Part shown: piece by piece, positions 42,540-51,623 of the stretch
How the letters are laid out: each line of letters begins with the position of its first letter
How positions within the stretch are numbered: the stretch's first letter is position 1
From: Paenisporosarcina sp050269735
GTDB lineage: Bacteria; Bacillota; Bacilli; Bacillales_A; Planococcaceae
Reading direction: 5' to 3'
DNA length: 64,000 nt
NCBI RefSeq assembly: GCF_050269735.1
Contig: NZ_JBNNIX010000005.1
Coordinates: forward strand, 1 to 64,000
Program-made: the position numbers and the translations under genes
Notes under the pieces: model-generated
The model's database searches: none
What the model saw: the letters and a program-made list of their open reading frames with translations, nothing else
Told to the model about the DNA's origin: nothing

Positions 42540-42911
42540 TTATTTTTCCAACCACTCCAAAAATTCTAGGCGATTTCCGAACGGGTCACTTACATAAAAG
42601 CGGTTAGCTCCAGGTAATTGATCATCCGTTGTAACCGATATGCCTTTATTGCGGATATGTGATGCAAAAGCTTCTAAATCGCTTACTTCAAAGGCAGGAT
42701 GCGCTTTTTTTGCAGGAACAAACGATTGTTCTACCCCTATATGAAGATGAACATGGCCATTTGAAAACCAAACGCCACCATTCTTTTTCAGGCTTTCAGG
42801 CTTTTCAACTTCTTCTAATGAAAGAACGTCGCGATAAAAAGAACGTGCAGTATCTTCACTACCTACTGGAGCAGCCAGTTGAATATGGTCAATATGTTTA
42901 ATTAACATCAT
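42540..42911 (-). CDS. VOC/glyoxalase-family protein
   Basis: The 123-residue protein has a single vicinal-oxygen-chelate fold: HIDHIQLAAPVGSEDTARSF, HVHLHIGVEQSFVPAKKAHP and the closing DPFGNRLEFLEW with a metal-ligand Glu. Members include glyoxalases, dioxygenases and thiol transferases; the role here is open. It overlaps the upstream MFS gene by 14 bases and is therefore coupled to it. Confidence 0.82.
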   Translation of the reverse strand: MMLIKHIDHIQLAAPVGSEDTARSFYRDVLSLEEVEKPESLKKNGGVWFSNGHVHLHIGVEQSFVPAKKAHPAFEVSDLEAFASHIRNKGISVTTDDQLPGANRFYVSDPFGNRLEFLEWLEK

Positions 42912-44079
42912 TATTAGTTTCCAACCTTTCATGTTTAATTAAAGGCATTAAGAAGAGTGCACCGACAAATACTACAGAAGCTGCACCAACAAGTGCTAAT
43001 GAATAACTTTCTGTTTCGGTAGCTAAAACTCCTGCAATTGAAGGCCCATTCATTTGTCCGAGTGCATAAATTGTGGTCATAATTGCAATCACTCTCGCAC
43101 TGCCATGGGGATTTTTGTTACGTGCAAAGGCTGTGGCAAGAGTGGTGACCCCCATAAAAGTAGCCCCAAACAAAATAGCACTGACATAAAAGCTTGTAGA
43201 GGACTCTGATAGGGCAGGCAGTGCGATGCCGACCGACTGAAAGATCAATAAAATCATTAACGACAACATATAGCCATATTTACTGCCAAAATAAGCCCAA
43301 ATGACGCAAGAAGGGATTGCTGCCAAACCAACTAATACCCAAACACTTGTCGCGTTCCCACTGAAAGCAGGGGTGTGTTCAGCAATTGCTACGATAAATG
43401 TACCTGTTACGATATAGCCTAATCCTTCCAAACCATATGCAACGAGCAACCAAGGTAACCATTTGGGTGTTTTGGAAGCTGTTGGGGGTTCAGGAGCTGA
43501 AACGACAACTGGTTCAGAGTGGTCTTCTTTCACGGTTAAGAAGACGATGATGCTTAATACTGCTGCCAACCCGGCAAGTCCGATCCAGGCACCTTCATAC
43601 TGGAAATTCTTAATTAATAGTGGAACGAGCAGTCCTGATACGAAAATTCCTAGACCAACTCCTCCATACATGATACCGACCAGGCTTAGTTTCCGTTGTT
43701 TAGCCAATTGATCCAATATCAAACTGGATGCAAGAACAAAGACCAGTGCACTTGTAATGCCTGACAGGAATCGCCAGACCATCCACACAGTATGACTATA
43801 TGTAAGTCCCATGACTAACGTTAGTAAAATACTAATGATAATGGTGATGCGTAAATAAATGGCGCGATGACGCTTTAAAGGAACGATGCTAGCAATTACA
43901 GCACCTACTAAATAACCAGCATAGTTACTTGAAGCTAAATAGCCTGCAAACCGTGTAGAGAAGCCAGTGTCCTGTTGCATAAAAGGTAGGATGGGTGTAT
44001 AGGCAAAGCGGCCGATACTCATGGCTATAAACAGAGCAAAAACGCCACCGATGACAAGTAGATAAGGATTTTTAGACAA
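42898..44079 (-). CDS. MFS transporter, YbfB/YjiJ family
   Basis: The 393-residue protein has twelve membrane segments; MSIGRFAYTPILPFMQQDTG and ASSNYAGYLVGAVIAS are typical of the YbfB/YjiJ family. The substrate is unknown. It begins with TTG at 44079 behind AAAGGGGG and overlaps the VOC gene, so the pair may export or detoxify the same compound. It is next to the acetyltransferase gene, which may belong to the same resistance neighbourhood. Confidence 0.82.
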   Translation of the reverse strand: MSKNPYLLVIGGVFALFIAMSIGRFAYTPILPFMQQDTGFSTRFAGYLASSNYAGYLVGAVIASIVPLKRHRAIYLRITIIISILLTLVMGLTYSHTVWMVWRFLSGITSALVFVLASSLILDQLAKQRKLSLVGIMYGGVGLGIFVSGLLVPLLIKNFQYEGAWIGLAGLAAVLSIIVFLTVKEDHSEPVVVSAPEPPTASKTPKWLPWLLVAYGLEGLGYIVTGTFIVAIAEHTPAFSGNATSVWVLVGLAAIPSCVIWAYFGSKYGYMLSLMILLIFQSVGIALPALSESSTSFYVSAILFGATFMGVTTLATAFARNKNPHGSARVIAIMTTIYALGQMNGPSIAGVLATETESYSLALVGAASVVFVGALFLMPLIKHERLETNNDVN

Positions 44080-44205
44080 GGCGAGTTCCCCCTTTAGTTT
44101 TCTTCTATAATCATACGCCTTTCATTCAAAATTTCAAAAGAAGGTTTGATTTTCACAATAAAGGAAATAGATAGGGAAAGCGAAAAGAACTTGGAGGAAA
44201 TACTT

Positions 44206-44724
44206 ATGACGGATCAACAATTAAAAAAATTAAAAGACCAACTGACGAAAGAACTGGAAGATGTGAAAAATCGTCTTCATGAAGACCACCATTTAGAAAC
44301 AACGGAGTTATCCAATTATGATAATCATCCAGCAGATAACGCGACGGATTTAACTGATCAAAATACAGAAATGGCAATTGAACAGCATAAAGAAGAAGAA
44401 GTCGAGCAAATTGAAACAGCGTTGCAAGCAATTGAAAATGGAACGTATGGTGTTTGCGCTGTATGTGGGGAAGACATTCCATTTGAACGAATGGAAGCAT
44501 TGCCGACCGCTCGTACATGCATTGAACATGCCAATCATGATTTCGGCTGGGATGGTCGCCCACCTGAAGAAGACATCCTTGGTTCTTCTACGGAACATCC
44601 TCTAAAAGATCAAGGGGGTGTCCGAGATTATGAAGACAGTTTCGATGATGTTGAGAATTTCGGTTCATCTGACTCACCGCAGGATGCAGTGAAAAAGGAT
44701 CAAAAAAACTTTTATAAAAAATAA
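44206..44724 (+). CDS. DksA/TraR zinc-finger protein, YteA-like
   Basis: The 172-residue protein has an N-terminal coiled coil (LKKLKDQLTKELEDVKNRL), the motif ELSNYDNHPADNATDLTDQN and a zinc finger CAVCGEDIPFERMEA with a second pair reduced to one cysteine (ARTCIEHAN). YteA-like proteins of Bacillus are of unclear function and some are sporulation-linked. TTGGAGGAAA precedes the ATG at 44206. A terminator follows. Confidence 0.85.
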   Translation: MTDQQLKKLKDQLTKELEDVKNRLHEDHHLETTELSNYDNHPADNATDLTDQNTEMAIEQHKEEEVEQIETALQAIENGTYGVCAVCGEDIPFERMEALPTARTCIEHANHDFGWDGRPPEEDILGSSTEHPLKDQGGVRDYEDSFDDVENFGSSDSPQDAVKKDQKNFYKK

Positions 44725-44729
44725 CATGT

Positions 44730-44762
44730 AAGCGAGAATTCCTAGGAATTCTCGCTTTTTTA
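44730..44762. terminator. Terminator of the YteA-like gene
   Basis: AAGCGAGAATTCC and its exact complement meet at CCTAGG, followed by TTTTT. The near-absent loop makes this a long perfect palindrome. Confidence 0.88.
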
Positions 44763-44903
44763 ATTTATTTGTAAACCGATTTGACTCTATTCAAAAGTGG
44801 TTCTTTTCACATATAATGGGAGAAATAAAAATATTTAAATTATCATAAAATATCCTGTAACTATTTTGGGGATTATACGTTTAATTGATTTGGAGGAACT
44901 TTA

Positions 44904-45413
44904 ATGAGATTGGTGAGACCATCGCTTGAGTGGAAAGAACAACATGAAGAGTACATGACGGAGTGGGGATCCGATCGAATGGTTCCAAGTAGTATGGAGT
45001 TATCGGGTTTTGATACATATGATGAGTTTTTATTCGCACTGGACTTACGTGCGAAAGGAGAAATTCCTTGGGTTCCAAGCTCCCATTATTTTTTAATAGA
45101 TAGTCAGAATCAAATAGTTGGGATGGTTGATATTCGTCATGAACTAAACGAGTTTTTGCGGACAATCGGAGGACATATCGGTTACGGAATTCGTCCAAGT
45201 GAACGCAACAAAGGATACGCAACCCGTTTATTACAAGAAGCTTTAAAAAAGTGTATAGAACTGCAAATTGAACAAGTTCTTATTACATGTGATGAAGACA
45301 ACATCGGTTCTGCAAAAGTCATTATGAACAACGGAGGATTTGAGGAAGATATATTTATCACTGAAGAGGGCTTAATGAAAAGAAGATTTTGGATTTCAGT
45401 TAAGGAAAACTAG
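44904..45413 (+). CDS. GNAT acetyltransferase
   Basis: The 169-residue protein has a GNAT core with VGMVDIRHELNEFL, HIGYGIRPSERNKGYATRLL and CDEDNIGSAKVIMNNGGF. The last motif is typical of members that acetylate small amines. TTGGAGGAAC lies upstream. The substrate is unknown. Confidence 0.82.
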   Translation: MRLVRPSLEWKEQHEEYMTEWGSDRMVPSSMELSGFDTYDEFLFALDLRAKGEIPWVPSSHYFLIDSQNQIVGMVDIRHELNEFLRTIGGHIGYGIRPSERNKGYATRLLQEALKKCIELQIEQVLITCDEDNIGSAKVIMNNGGFEEDIFITEEGLMKRRFWISVKEN

Positions 45414-45713
45414 TAGAATACCTATAATCCTTACTAGGTAATAAGATAGAGGATATATTGAAAAAATGTGGAATTATTAGAAATTGAGAACATACTCCTT
45501 ATTATTTTAAATGCAAACGATCAAAATCATTGATATTTACATTAAAAATGGTAAATATATGTTTTCATTCATGAAATTATCAGTTACAATGGATATAATT
45601 AAGTGAAAATTCATATTAATTTGAATCTTTTTTGGAATAATTACCATTTTGTAACGGTTTTTTTAGATATCCTTCACATATTTGCCCAGTCCAATGTAGA
45701 ATGGAGCCGAATC

Positions 45714-46781
45714 ATGAATCAAGTGTTAGAGTCTATGGAATCGAAAGTAAATAGTGAAATCATGTATAGTCAGATAATTGAATACTCCGTTGAAACCATC
45801 ATTATTCATGTTGATCATACCGTTCTTTACATTAACCAATCGGGCGCAAATTTTCTTCGTGGACCAAAAGAGGGATTCATTGGCAAGAACATCTTAAACT
45901 TCTTTCAGGACGATATGAAGGATATGATTCAGGGAAGAATTCAAAAAGCCATGATTGGGAACGAACCGACGAATTTAATCGAACAAACCGTTACACGGTT
46001 TGACGGGACGCTGGTTGATGTTGAGTTATATTGTCATCCGGTACAATTCGGCGAGAGAAGGGCCATTCAAACCGTTTTGCGGGATATCACTGTTCGAAAA
46101 GAAACAGAAAAAATGTTAAACGACCGACAAAAATTGGCTTCAATTGGGCAAATTGCTGCTGGAATCGCACATGAAGTGAAAAATCCACTTACATCAGTAA
46201 AAGGTTTCCTGCAATTATTGAAAGAAAATAATTCACATCCATACTTATTCACGATGGAAACCGAACTGGAAAAGGCAATCGATACATTGCAAAACTTACT
46301 TCAAGTATCCAGACCGAATCTGTATGAAGAACAGATAGTCGAAATTGACGTCTGTAAAGAGTTAAATTCAATTGTCTTCCTATTTCAGGACAAGCTTTAC
46401 AACGTTGAACTTGAGATGGACATTAAGGATTGCAGAAAACATATATATGGCAAGAAAAATCTATATTTAAAAGCGTTTTTTAATTTGATAAAAAATGCAA
46501 TTGAATCAATGCCATCAAAAGGAAAACTTCGAATTGAGCATTACTTTCAAGATGACCTTGTCCATGTGAAAATCAGTGATACAGGAGTAGGTATTCCAAA
46601 AGATAAACTAAATTTACTTGGCACTCCTTTCTATTCAAGTAAAAGTGATGGAACTGGATTGGGTTTAACACAAGTTTTTACTACAATTAATGACCATGGT
46701 GGCCAAATGACTGTAAATAGTGTGGTGGGTCAAGGGACAACCTTCCATTTGAAATTACCACAATATCCAGTTGGTATGTAA
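45714..46781 (+). CDS. PAS-domain sensor histidine kinase, sporulation-kinase-like
   Basis: The 355-residue protein has a PAS domain (about residues 18-130; IIIHVDHTVLYINQSGANFL), a HisKA domain with the phospho-acceptor in GIAHEVKNPLTSVKGFLQLL, and a HATPase domain (NLIKNAIESMP, DTGVGIPKDKL, GTGLGLTQV). No membrane segment is present, so it is cytosolic, like KinA/KinE-type kinases feeding Spo0A. No response regulator is adjacent, which fits an orphan phosphorelay kinase. The start at ATG 45714 follows GGAG; an in-frame GTG at 45603 would add 37 residues. The 300-base region upstream has no other gene. Confidence 0.82.
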   Translation: MNQVLESMESKVNSEIMYSQIIEYSVETIIIHVDHTVLYINQSGANFLRGPKEGFIGKNILNFFQDDMKDMIQGRIQKAMIGNEPTNLIEQTVTRFDGTLVDVELYCHPVQFGERRAIQTVLRDITVRKETEKMLNDRQKLASIGQIAAGIAHEVKNPLTSVKGFLQLLKENNSHPYLFTMETELEKAIDTLQNLLQVSRPNLYEEQIVEIDVCKELNSIVFLFQDKLYNVELEMDIKDCRKHIYGKKNLYLKAFFNLIKNAIESMPSKGKLRIEHYFQDDLVHVKISDTGVGIPKDKLNLLGTPFYSSKSDGTGLGLTQVFTTINDHGGQMTVNSVVGQGTTFHLKLPQYPVGM

Positions 46782-46792
46782 AGGAGTAATCG

Positions 46793-47098
46793 ATGAGCAG
46801 ATTTGGTATGTTTGGAGAGATCACAACGGTTGAAGGTAAACGTGATGAATTAGTCACTATTTTGTTGGAAGCTGCAGAGGCAATGAATACACTAGAAGAG
46901 TGTGAGCTTTATATTGTTAGTGTAAAAGAAGAAGTACCAGACGGGATTTGGATAACTGAAGTTTGGCAAAACGCAGAAGCGCATCAATCATCACTCTCAC
47001 TTGATGCAATAAGAAACTTAATAGAAAAAGGCCGCCCTCTCATTAAGGGAATGAATACGATGAATACGTTTTCCCCACTAGGTGGAAAAGGCCTTTAA
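46793..47098 (+). CDS. ABM-domain monooxygenase-like protein
   Basis: The 101-residue protein has a single antibiotic-biosynthesis-monooxygenase ferredoxin-like fold (FGMFGEITTVEGKRDELVTI, GIWITEVWQNAEAHQSSL). Such proteins may be heme-independent quinol monooxygenases or simply dimeric binding proteins. AAAGGAG precedes the ATG, 11 bases after the kinase gene, so they are likely co-transcribed. Confidence 0.78.
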   Translation: MSRFGMFGEITTVEGKRDELVTILLEAAEAMNTLEECELYIVSVKEEVPDGIWITEVWQNAEAHQSSLSLDAIRNLIEKGRPLIKGMNTMNTFSPLGGKGL

Positions 47099-47114
47099 TA
47101 GATTTCAGTCACCC

Positions 47115-47152
47115 GTCCGTTCTAATTTGAGAATGGATTTTTTTTTTTTTTT
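47115..47152 (+). terminator. Weak-stem terminator with 15-T run
   Basis: CCGTTCT near 47117 pairs imperfectly with GAGAATGG, followed by 15 consecutive T residues (47138-47152). Confidence 0.6.
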
Positions 47153-47172
47153 GAAAAAGAGGATTTTAAATG

Positions 47173-47203
47173 AAAAAAGCACCAATCCATGAAAGACTGG
47201 TGC
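47173..47203 (-). terminator. Terminator of the SDR-OsmC operon
   Basis: On the minus strand GCACCAGTC pairs with GACTGGTGC-like arms (47179-47184 with 47198-47203), followed by a run of six T. Confidence 0.75.
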
Positions 47204-47210
47204 GAAAAAA

Positions 47211-48002
47211 TTATAATGCTTTTAACATACCACCATCAATCACAAGCGACTGACCAGTCAAATACGTATTTAAAGGGGAAGCCAAGAATAAAACAACCTT
47301 TGCAAATTCCTCGGGCTGTCCATAACGCCCCATGGGAATAAGACTTTCGCTATATTTGATAACCTCATCTATCGAGGTGTTCTGTCGATTTGCTGCCAGT
47401 TGATCAAGTTCAGCGACACGGTCAGTTGCAATACGTCCTGGACCAATCGTATTAATTAAAATATTATGTTTTGCATATTCACGTGCGAGACTTTTCGTCA
47501 TTCCAACCATACCGGAGCGGAACGTATTGGAAAGAATCAATCCATCAATCACTTCTTTTGTTGAAGAAGAGGAAATATTGATGATGCGTCCAAAGTCATT
47601 TGATTGCATGTGAGGTAAGACAGCACGAGTCGTACGGATATAACTCATTAAGTTTTTCTCAAAGGCGGTCATCCAATCCGCATCAGTTACATCTTTGAAT
47701 CCCCCAGCAGTTGGTCCCCCAGTATTGTTTACTAAAATATCCACGGCATTGAACTCTTCTGATATCCATGAGAAAAGTGCATCTAGTTCTTCATCTGAAG
47801 CCATATCACATTTCTTGTAAAAGATTTTCGGATTATTTGTCAGCTGCTTGATTTCTTTGACTGTGTTAGACAATGTCTCCTCATTTCGACTCGATAAAAG
47901 AACGGTAGCTCCTTCTTTTGCAAATTCCAAAGCTGTTGCTTTCCCCAAACCTTTACTCGATGCGGTTACGAGAACAATTTTATCTTGTAACTGTAAATCC
48001 AT
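47211..48002 (-). CDS. Atypical short-chain dehydrogenase/reductase
   Basis: The 263-residue SDR has a cofactor motif (TASSKGLGKATALEFAKEG) and the NNTGGPTAGGF segment. Where the usual Tyr-xxx-Lys pair should precede GMTKSLAREYA, it has SNTFR, so the catalytic Tyr and Lys appear replaced. This matches a described SDR subgroup that resembles beta-ketoacyl-ACP reductases but lacks the perfect tetrad. The reaction is therefore uncertain. It lies 14 bases after the OsmC gene in the same direction. Confidence 0.82.
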   Translation of the reverse strand: MDLQLQDKIVLVTASSKGLGKATALEFAKEGATVLLSSRNEETLSNTVKEIKQLTNNPKIFYKKCDMASDEELDALFSWISEEFNAVDILVNNTGGPTAGGFKDVTDADWMTAFEKNLMSYIRTTRAVLPHMQSNDFGRIINISSSSTKEVIDGLILSNTFRSGMVGMTKSLAREYAKHNILINTIGPGRIATDRVAELDQLAANRQNTSIDEVIKYSESLIPMGRYGQPEEFAKVVLFLASPLNTYLTGQSLVIDGGMLKAL

Positions 48003-48016
48003 CTAATCCCTCTTCT

Positions 48017-48463
48017 CTAATCGTGATTAATTACTTCCAAGTTGGTTTCCAATTCAATGTCCACATTTCCTTTTAATGCCCGACTGATCATACAAGAGCT
48101 TTCGGCTTTCTGCGTCAGTTTGCGAGCTACATCCAAATCTTTTTCTAAACATAAAACAAGATGGGGACGATGAATTATTTTTTTATACGTGATGATTCCA
48201 TTGGTAATATCAACGATGCCTTCAGACGTCATCGTCAAACTTTCTTTTTCAATATTGCTTCGTTCGAGCATAGCCGCGAGCGTAATAATGTAGCAAGTAG
48301 CGGCTGCCCCTAATAACATTTCATCAGGATTTGTTCCAATACCTGGACCATCCATTTCAGGTGGAATTGAAATTTTGGTATGTAAGTTTGCAGTATTAAG
48401 TGTGCCTACGTCATTACGAAGACCCGGCCAATTTGCAGTTAAATGAAAAGAATGGAGTGCCAT
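48017..48463 (-). CDS. OsmC/Ohr-family protein
   Basis: The 148-residue protein has the two OsmC cysteines, one in GAAATCYIITLAAML and one in AESSCMISRALKG, which reduce organic hydroperoxides in this family. PPEMDGPGIGTNPDEMLLGA supplies the conserved substrate region. TAAGGAGGAAG precedes the ATG. It is the first gene of a two-gene unit with the SDR. Confidence 0.85.
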   Translation of the reverse strand: MALHSFHLTANWPGLRNDVGTLNTANLHTKISIPPEMDGPGIGTNPDEMLLGAAATCYIITLAAMLERSNIEKESLTMTSEGIVDITNGIITYKKIIHRPHLVLCLEKDLDVARKLTQKAESSCMISRALKGNVDIELETNLEVINHD

Positions 48464-48687
48464 GTACTTCCTCCTTAGGTTGTCTTTTTTAGTGTAATGG
48501 AAATTGATGAAAAATAGCAGGAAAATGAATTGAAGCTATTTGATGATTTACCAGTAGAGGTAAGACGGGAATAGGAAAGGAGGGTTTTCAATTTCTATCA
48601 TTAATCTGTATCTTTATGCTATAGCCCTAGCTCAAACAATGTTACAATTACTATACATTTCGTTCGTATAAAGGGGTTTGTAAATTG

Positions 48688-49545
48688 ATGGAAGAGCGTA
48701 TGCTAACATTAAAAGGTAAGAGTTTCCAAAACTTTGATGATGCAGCCGACAGTATTCTAAAAATGATTAGTAAAATCGTGGATATGAATACCATATTCAT
48801 CGCGAAGAACGATAAGAAAACTAATCGGATTGTCAAAGCGGTTAACAACCAAGAAGTTCTAGTAGATGAAGGGGATGAACTCCCTTTTAAAGATACCTAT
48901 TGTAAATTAAGTGTAGATCATGGACGAGAAATTTTAGTCATTGAAGATATAACGAAAAACGATTTGTCTCAGCCTCTACAAGTGACGGAGAATTTGGGAA
49001 GCGGTTCATTCATCGGTATTCCAATTTATTATGAAAATGGAGATAACTACGGAACCATATGCGGTTTAGATACGAATAACATTAATTTTTCAGATCAACA
49101 TATAGAAATATTTGAGACTATGGCATCCTTGCTTACATATGTCCTTGAACTTGATAAAGCTAATCAACAAATACAAACTTTGTCAGCCCCTTTAGTACCA
49201 GTAACAAAAGGCGTGGCGATATTACCGATTATCGGTGAAATTACAGCGCGCCGGGCACAAAACATCATCCATACTGCACTAGCAAAGAGTCAGGAATATG
49301 ATTTGGATTATTTAATCATCGACTTATCTGCAGTGACTCATATTAACGCTACTGTAAGTGAAGCACTTTTGAAATTGGCAAATATACTAGGGATTATCGG
49401 CGTGAAACCAATACTTACAGGATTTCAGCCAAAAATGGCGCTGAATGCTATACAAGTACACGCAGATTTAAAAGATATAATCATTGAATCCACCTTAGAG
49501 CGTGCACTCGAACGGATAGGGTTTACACTGGTAAAAAGTAATTAA
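48688..49545 (+). CDS. GAF-STAS protein, RsbR-like
   Basis: The 285-residue protein has an N-terminal GAF sensor domain (about residues 15-150; GSFIGIPIYYENGDNYGTIC) and a C-terminal STAS domain (PVTKGVAILPIIGEITARRA, then LDYLIIDLSAVTHINATVSE). The STAS domain is of the RsbR stressosome type. The usual first phospho-threonine position reads TA instead of DT, while the second keeps Thr in NAT. It stands alone, without RsbS/RsbT, so it may join a stressosome encoded elsewhere or sense a ligand independently. AAGGGG precedes the ATG at 48688. Confidence 0.78.
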   Translation: MEERMLTLKGKSFQNFDDAADSILKMISKIVDMNTIFIAKNDKKTNRIVKAVNNQEVLVDEGDELPFKDTYCKLSVDHGREILVIEDITKNDLSQPLQVTENLGSGSFIGIPIYYENGDNYGTICGLDTNNINFSDQHIEIFETMASLLTYVLELDKANQQIQTLSAPLVPVTKGVAILPIIGEITARRAQNIIHTALAKSQEYDLDYLIIDLSAVTHINATVSEALLKLANILGIIGVKPILTGFQPKMALNAIQVHADLKDIIIESTLERALERIGFTLVKSN

Positions 49546-49550
49546 TACGA

Positions 49551-49584
49551 AAACATCTTTCCAAAGGGGAAGATGTTTTTTTCT
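49551..49584 (+). terminator. Terminator of the GAF-STAS gene
   Basis: AAACATCTT at 49551-49559 pairs with AAGATGTTT at 49570-49578, followed by TTTTTCT. Confidence 0.88.
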
Positions 49585-49825
49585 ATATATAGAAGAAACC
49601 CGATATTAGAGCGTGAAAAACGAAAATGTAAATGGTCAAATGTAAGAAAAATAGATGATTATGGATAAAGTATATAATAATTGGGCATAAATGTATTTAT
49701 TACAAATGTATCAAAAATTTAAATGTTGTCACACAATTGATAACTGGTAAACACAGCTTTGCAATTGATCTGCAATGAGCGGGTGGTATGCTAGTGGTCG
49801 TTAGTGAAAAGGAGGAAATTCATTT

Positions 49826-50599
49826 ATGAAAAAGAAAATCGTTGCACTAACTGCAATTGCAGTACTATCAGTAGGGGCAGCAGGTCAAGCATCTGCATCT
49901 AGCGTCCATACGGTAAAATCAGGAGATACATTGTGGTCGATTTCCCAAGATAACAATGTTAGCGTACAAGATCTACAAGATTGGAACGACTTAGAGTCTA
50001 CTCTTATATATCCATCAGAAGAACTTATAGTAGAATCCGAAGTAGAACAACATGTTGTTGTAAAAGGTGATACACTTTTCCAAATCGCTAAAAAGCACAA
50101 CTTGTCAGTGGATGAATTAAAGAAATGGAATAATATTTCAGGTGATTTAATCTTCCCAGGTGACCAGTTAGTATTGCAAGGAACAAAAGTTGCTTCTGCA
50201 CATACAACTGTAAAACCTGCTTCTAATACAGCAAAAGCTCCGGCTCAATCTCAATCAACAGCTAAAGCATCTGCTCCGGCACCAGCTGCCGCACAAACTT
50301 CAGCTTCAGATAAAGAGATGACAGTAACAGCAACAGCATACACGGCTTATTGCCCGGGATGTTCTGGTACTACGGCAACGGGTATTGATTTGCGTGCAAA
50401 CCCAGATCAAAAAGTCATTGCAGTAGATCCATCTGTCATTCCATTGGGATCACGTGTATGGGTTGAAGGTTATGGAGAAGCGATCGCTGGCGATACTGGC
50501 GGAGCTATTAAAGGGAATATCATTGATTTATTCATGCCTAATGAGCAAGACGCTCTAAATTGGGGTCGAAAAACAGTCAAAATTAAAGTCTTAGATTAA
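49826..50599 (+). CDS. Secreted LysM-3D domain wall protein, YocH-like
   Basis: The 257-residue protein has a signal peptide (cleavage near ASA-SS at residue 25), two LysM peptidoglycan-binding repeats (VKSGDTLWSISQDNN and VKGDTLFQIAKKHN), an Ala/Ser/Pro linker and a C-terminal 3D domain (AVDPSVIPLGS, GDTGGAIKGNIIDLF) with the catalytic Asp residues. This is the layout of B. subtilis YocH, a muralytic enzyme controlled by WalR. AAAGGAGGAAA precedes the ATG. The 240-base upstream gap has TGTAA-like hexamers (near 49628 and 49642), but not at canonical WalR spacing. Confidence 0.88.
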   Translation: MKKKIVALTAIAVLSVGAAGQASASSVHTVKSGDTLWSISQDNNVSVQDLQDWNDLESTLIYPSEELIVESEVEQHVVVKGDTLFQIAKKHNLSVDELKKWNNISGDLIFPGDQLVLQGTKVASAHTTVKPASNTAKAPAQSQSTAKASAPAPAAAQTSASDKEMTVTATAYTAYCPGCSGTTATGIDLRANPDQKVIAVDPSVIPLGSRVWVEGYGEAIAGDTGGAIKGNIIDLFMPNEQDALNWGRKTVKIKVLD

Positions 50600-50611
50600 T
50601 TGTGTGAAAAG

Positions 50612-50639
50612 AGATGAGCCATGTGCTCATCTTTTTTTA
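50612..50639 (+). terminator. Terminator of the LysM-3D gene
   Basis: AGATGAGC at 50612-50619 pairs with GCTCATCT at 50625-50632, followed by seven T residues. Confidence 0.92.
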
Positions 50640-50695
50640 TGGAGAAGAGTAAATATGAAGAAAAAGTAGGGTTACGGACTCCTGTCAGGAACGCG

Positions 50696-50790
50696 ACGTC
50701 TGAAATATAGCGAGTGACGTCTGAAATTTTGGTGTTCACGTCGGAAAAATAAGAGGTCACGTCTGATATAAAAGCGTTCACGTCTGAAAA
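50696..50790. repeat. 21-bp tandem repeat array, ACGTCTGA family
   Basis: ACGTC starts at 50696, 50717, 50738, 50759 and 50780, each exactly 21 bases apart. Four of five continue TGAAA or TGATA, and the third has GGAAA. The remaining bases vary. The array lies between two terminators, so it is probably untranscribed. A minus-strand frame reading SDV repeats crosses it, but has no ribosome site. Confidence 0.9.
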
Positions 50791-50816
50791 GACACTAAAA
50801 GTCCCAAAACCCAAAC

Positions 50817-50850
50817 AAAAAGCTTGAGCAAAAGATGGCTCAAGCTTTTT
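50817..50850. terminator. Terminator of the Yip1-family gene, first copy
   Basis: AAAAAGCTTGAGC pairs exactly with GCTCAAGCTTTTT around AAAAGATG. T-runs occur on both strands. A near-identical hairpin lies at 51624-51657. Confidence 0.9.
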
Positions 50851-50865
50851 ACCTTATTTTATCCA

Positions 50866-51504
50866 TTATACGATCAAGAGAAAAATCGAGGAGATCATAA
50901 AAAGGATTCCTAGCGTAACGGCTGCTGGAATAACTAAAGTGCCAAATCCTTTCCAACTAGAAAATTCATGTACTTCACCAATCGCTCGACTTTGAATCAC
51001 AATCATGAAAATTGAATAGGCGAGCGTAATTAAAGTGGAAAAAACTATCCAAATCAAGCCAGTAGCTGAAGCACCAGTCGTTCCATTGAGAATGCTGGGT
51101 TCATTGAAAGATATAGCGGTTTCAAGTATCCAAAAAGGAGTCATCCAAATAGCTGGGATAAAAACAACCCCCATTGCCTTTCCCATTCCCTGAAGAGTTC
51201 CTACTCCGCCTATCCACTTGCCAATGTAGGTGAAAAGTAAAGTGGATATCCCCCAGGAGAGAAGACCATAGAGTGGACCTAATAATAAGCTTCCGATTAT
51301 TACTATCCAAATAGGGAAAGAATATTGTTCCATGTATTGACTGCCCGCGCTCAATACCAAGGGTATTCCGGCAATTGCGGCAAGCGTAACAGCATAGCCC
51401 AAATTTCTATTCTCCAAAACATACCTAGTTGTGTTTCTTGTTGAAAACCATATTGATACAAACGGATGTATCTTTTCCCCATTATGTACATGATCAGGTT
51501 GCAA
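50866..51504 (-). CDS. Yip1-family membrane protein
   Basis: The 212-residue protein has five membrane segments after a soluble N-terminus with HPFVSIWFSTRNTTRYVLEN, the typical opening of bacterial Yip1 domain proteins. The function is unknown. It starts with TTG at 51504 behind GAGGGTG. It is bracketed by two copies of the same terminator hairpin. Confidence 0.78.
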   Translation of the reverse strand: MQPDHVHNGEKIHPFVSIWFSTRNTTRYVLENRNLGYAVTLAAIAGIPLVLSAGSQYMEQYSFPIWIVIIGSLLLGPLYGLLSWGISTLLFTYIGKWIGGVGTLQGMGKAMGVVFIPAIWMTPFWILETAISFNEPSILNGTTGASATGLIWIVFSTLITLAYSIFMIVIQSRAIGEVHEFSSWKGFGTLVIPAAVTLGILFMISSIFLLIV

Positions 51505-51623
51505 AAACGTTCACCCTCTCTGAGTCTCATCTTTTATGTATACACAGATGAAAATATTTTATGACTTATACGAAGGCCACCTATATGTATTCGATACAAA
51601 TTATGGGAATCCTTTGAGTTAAT

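Noticed and set aside
49585..49825. ydaO-type c-di-AMP riboswitch upstream of the LysM-3D gene
   Set aside because: The gap is short and AT-rich and lacks the conserved ydaO segments.
50596..50814. Protein with SDV repeats on the minus strand
   Set aside because: Same artefact in another 21-bp array; it overlaps the LysM-3D gene terminator.
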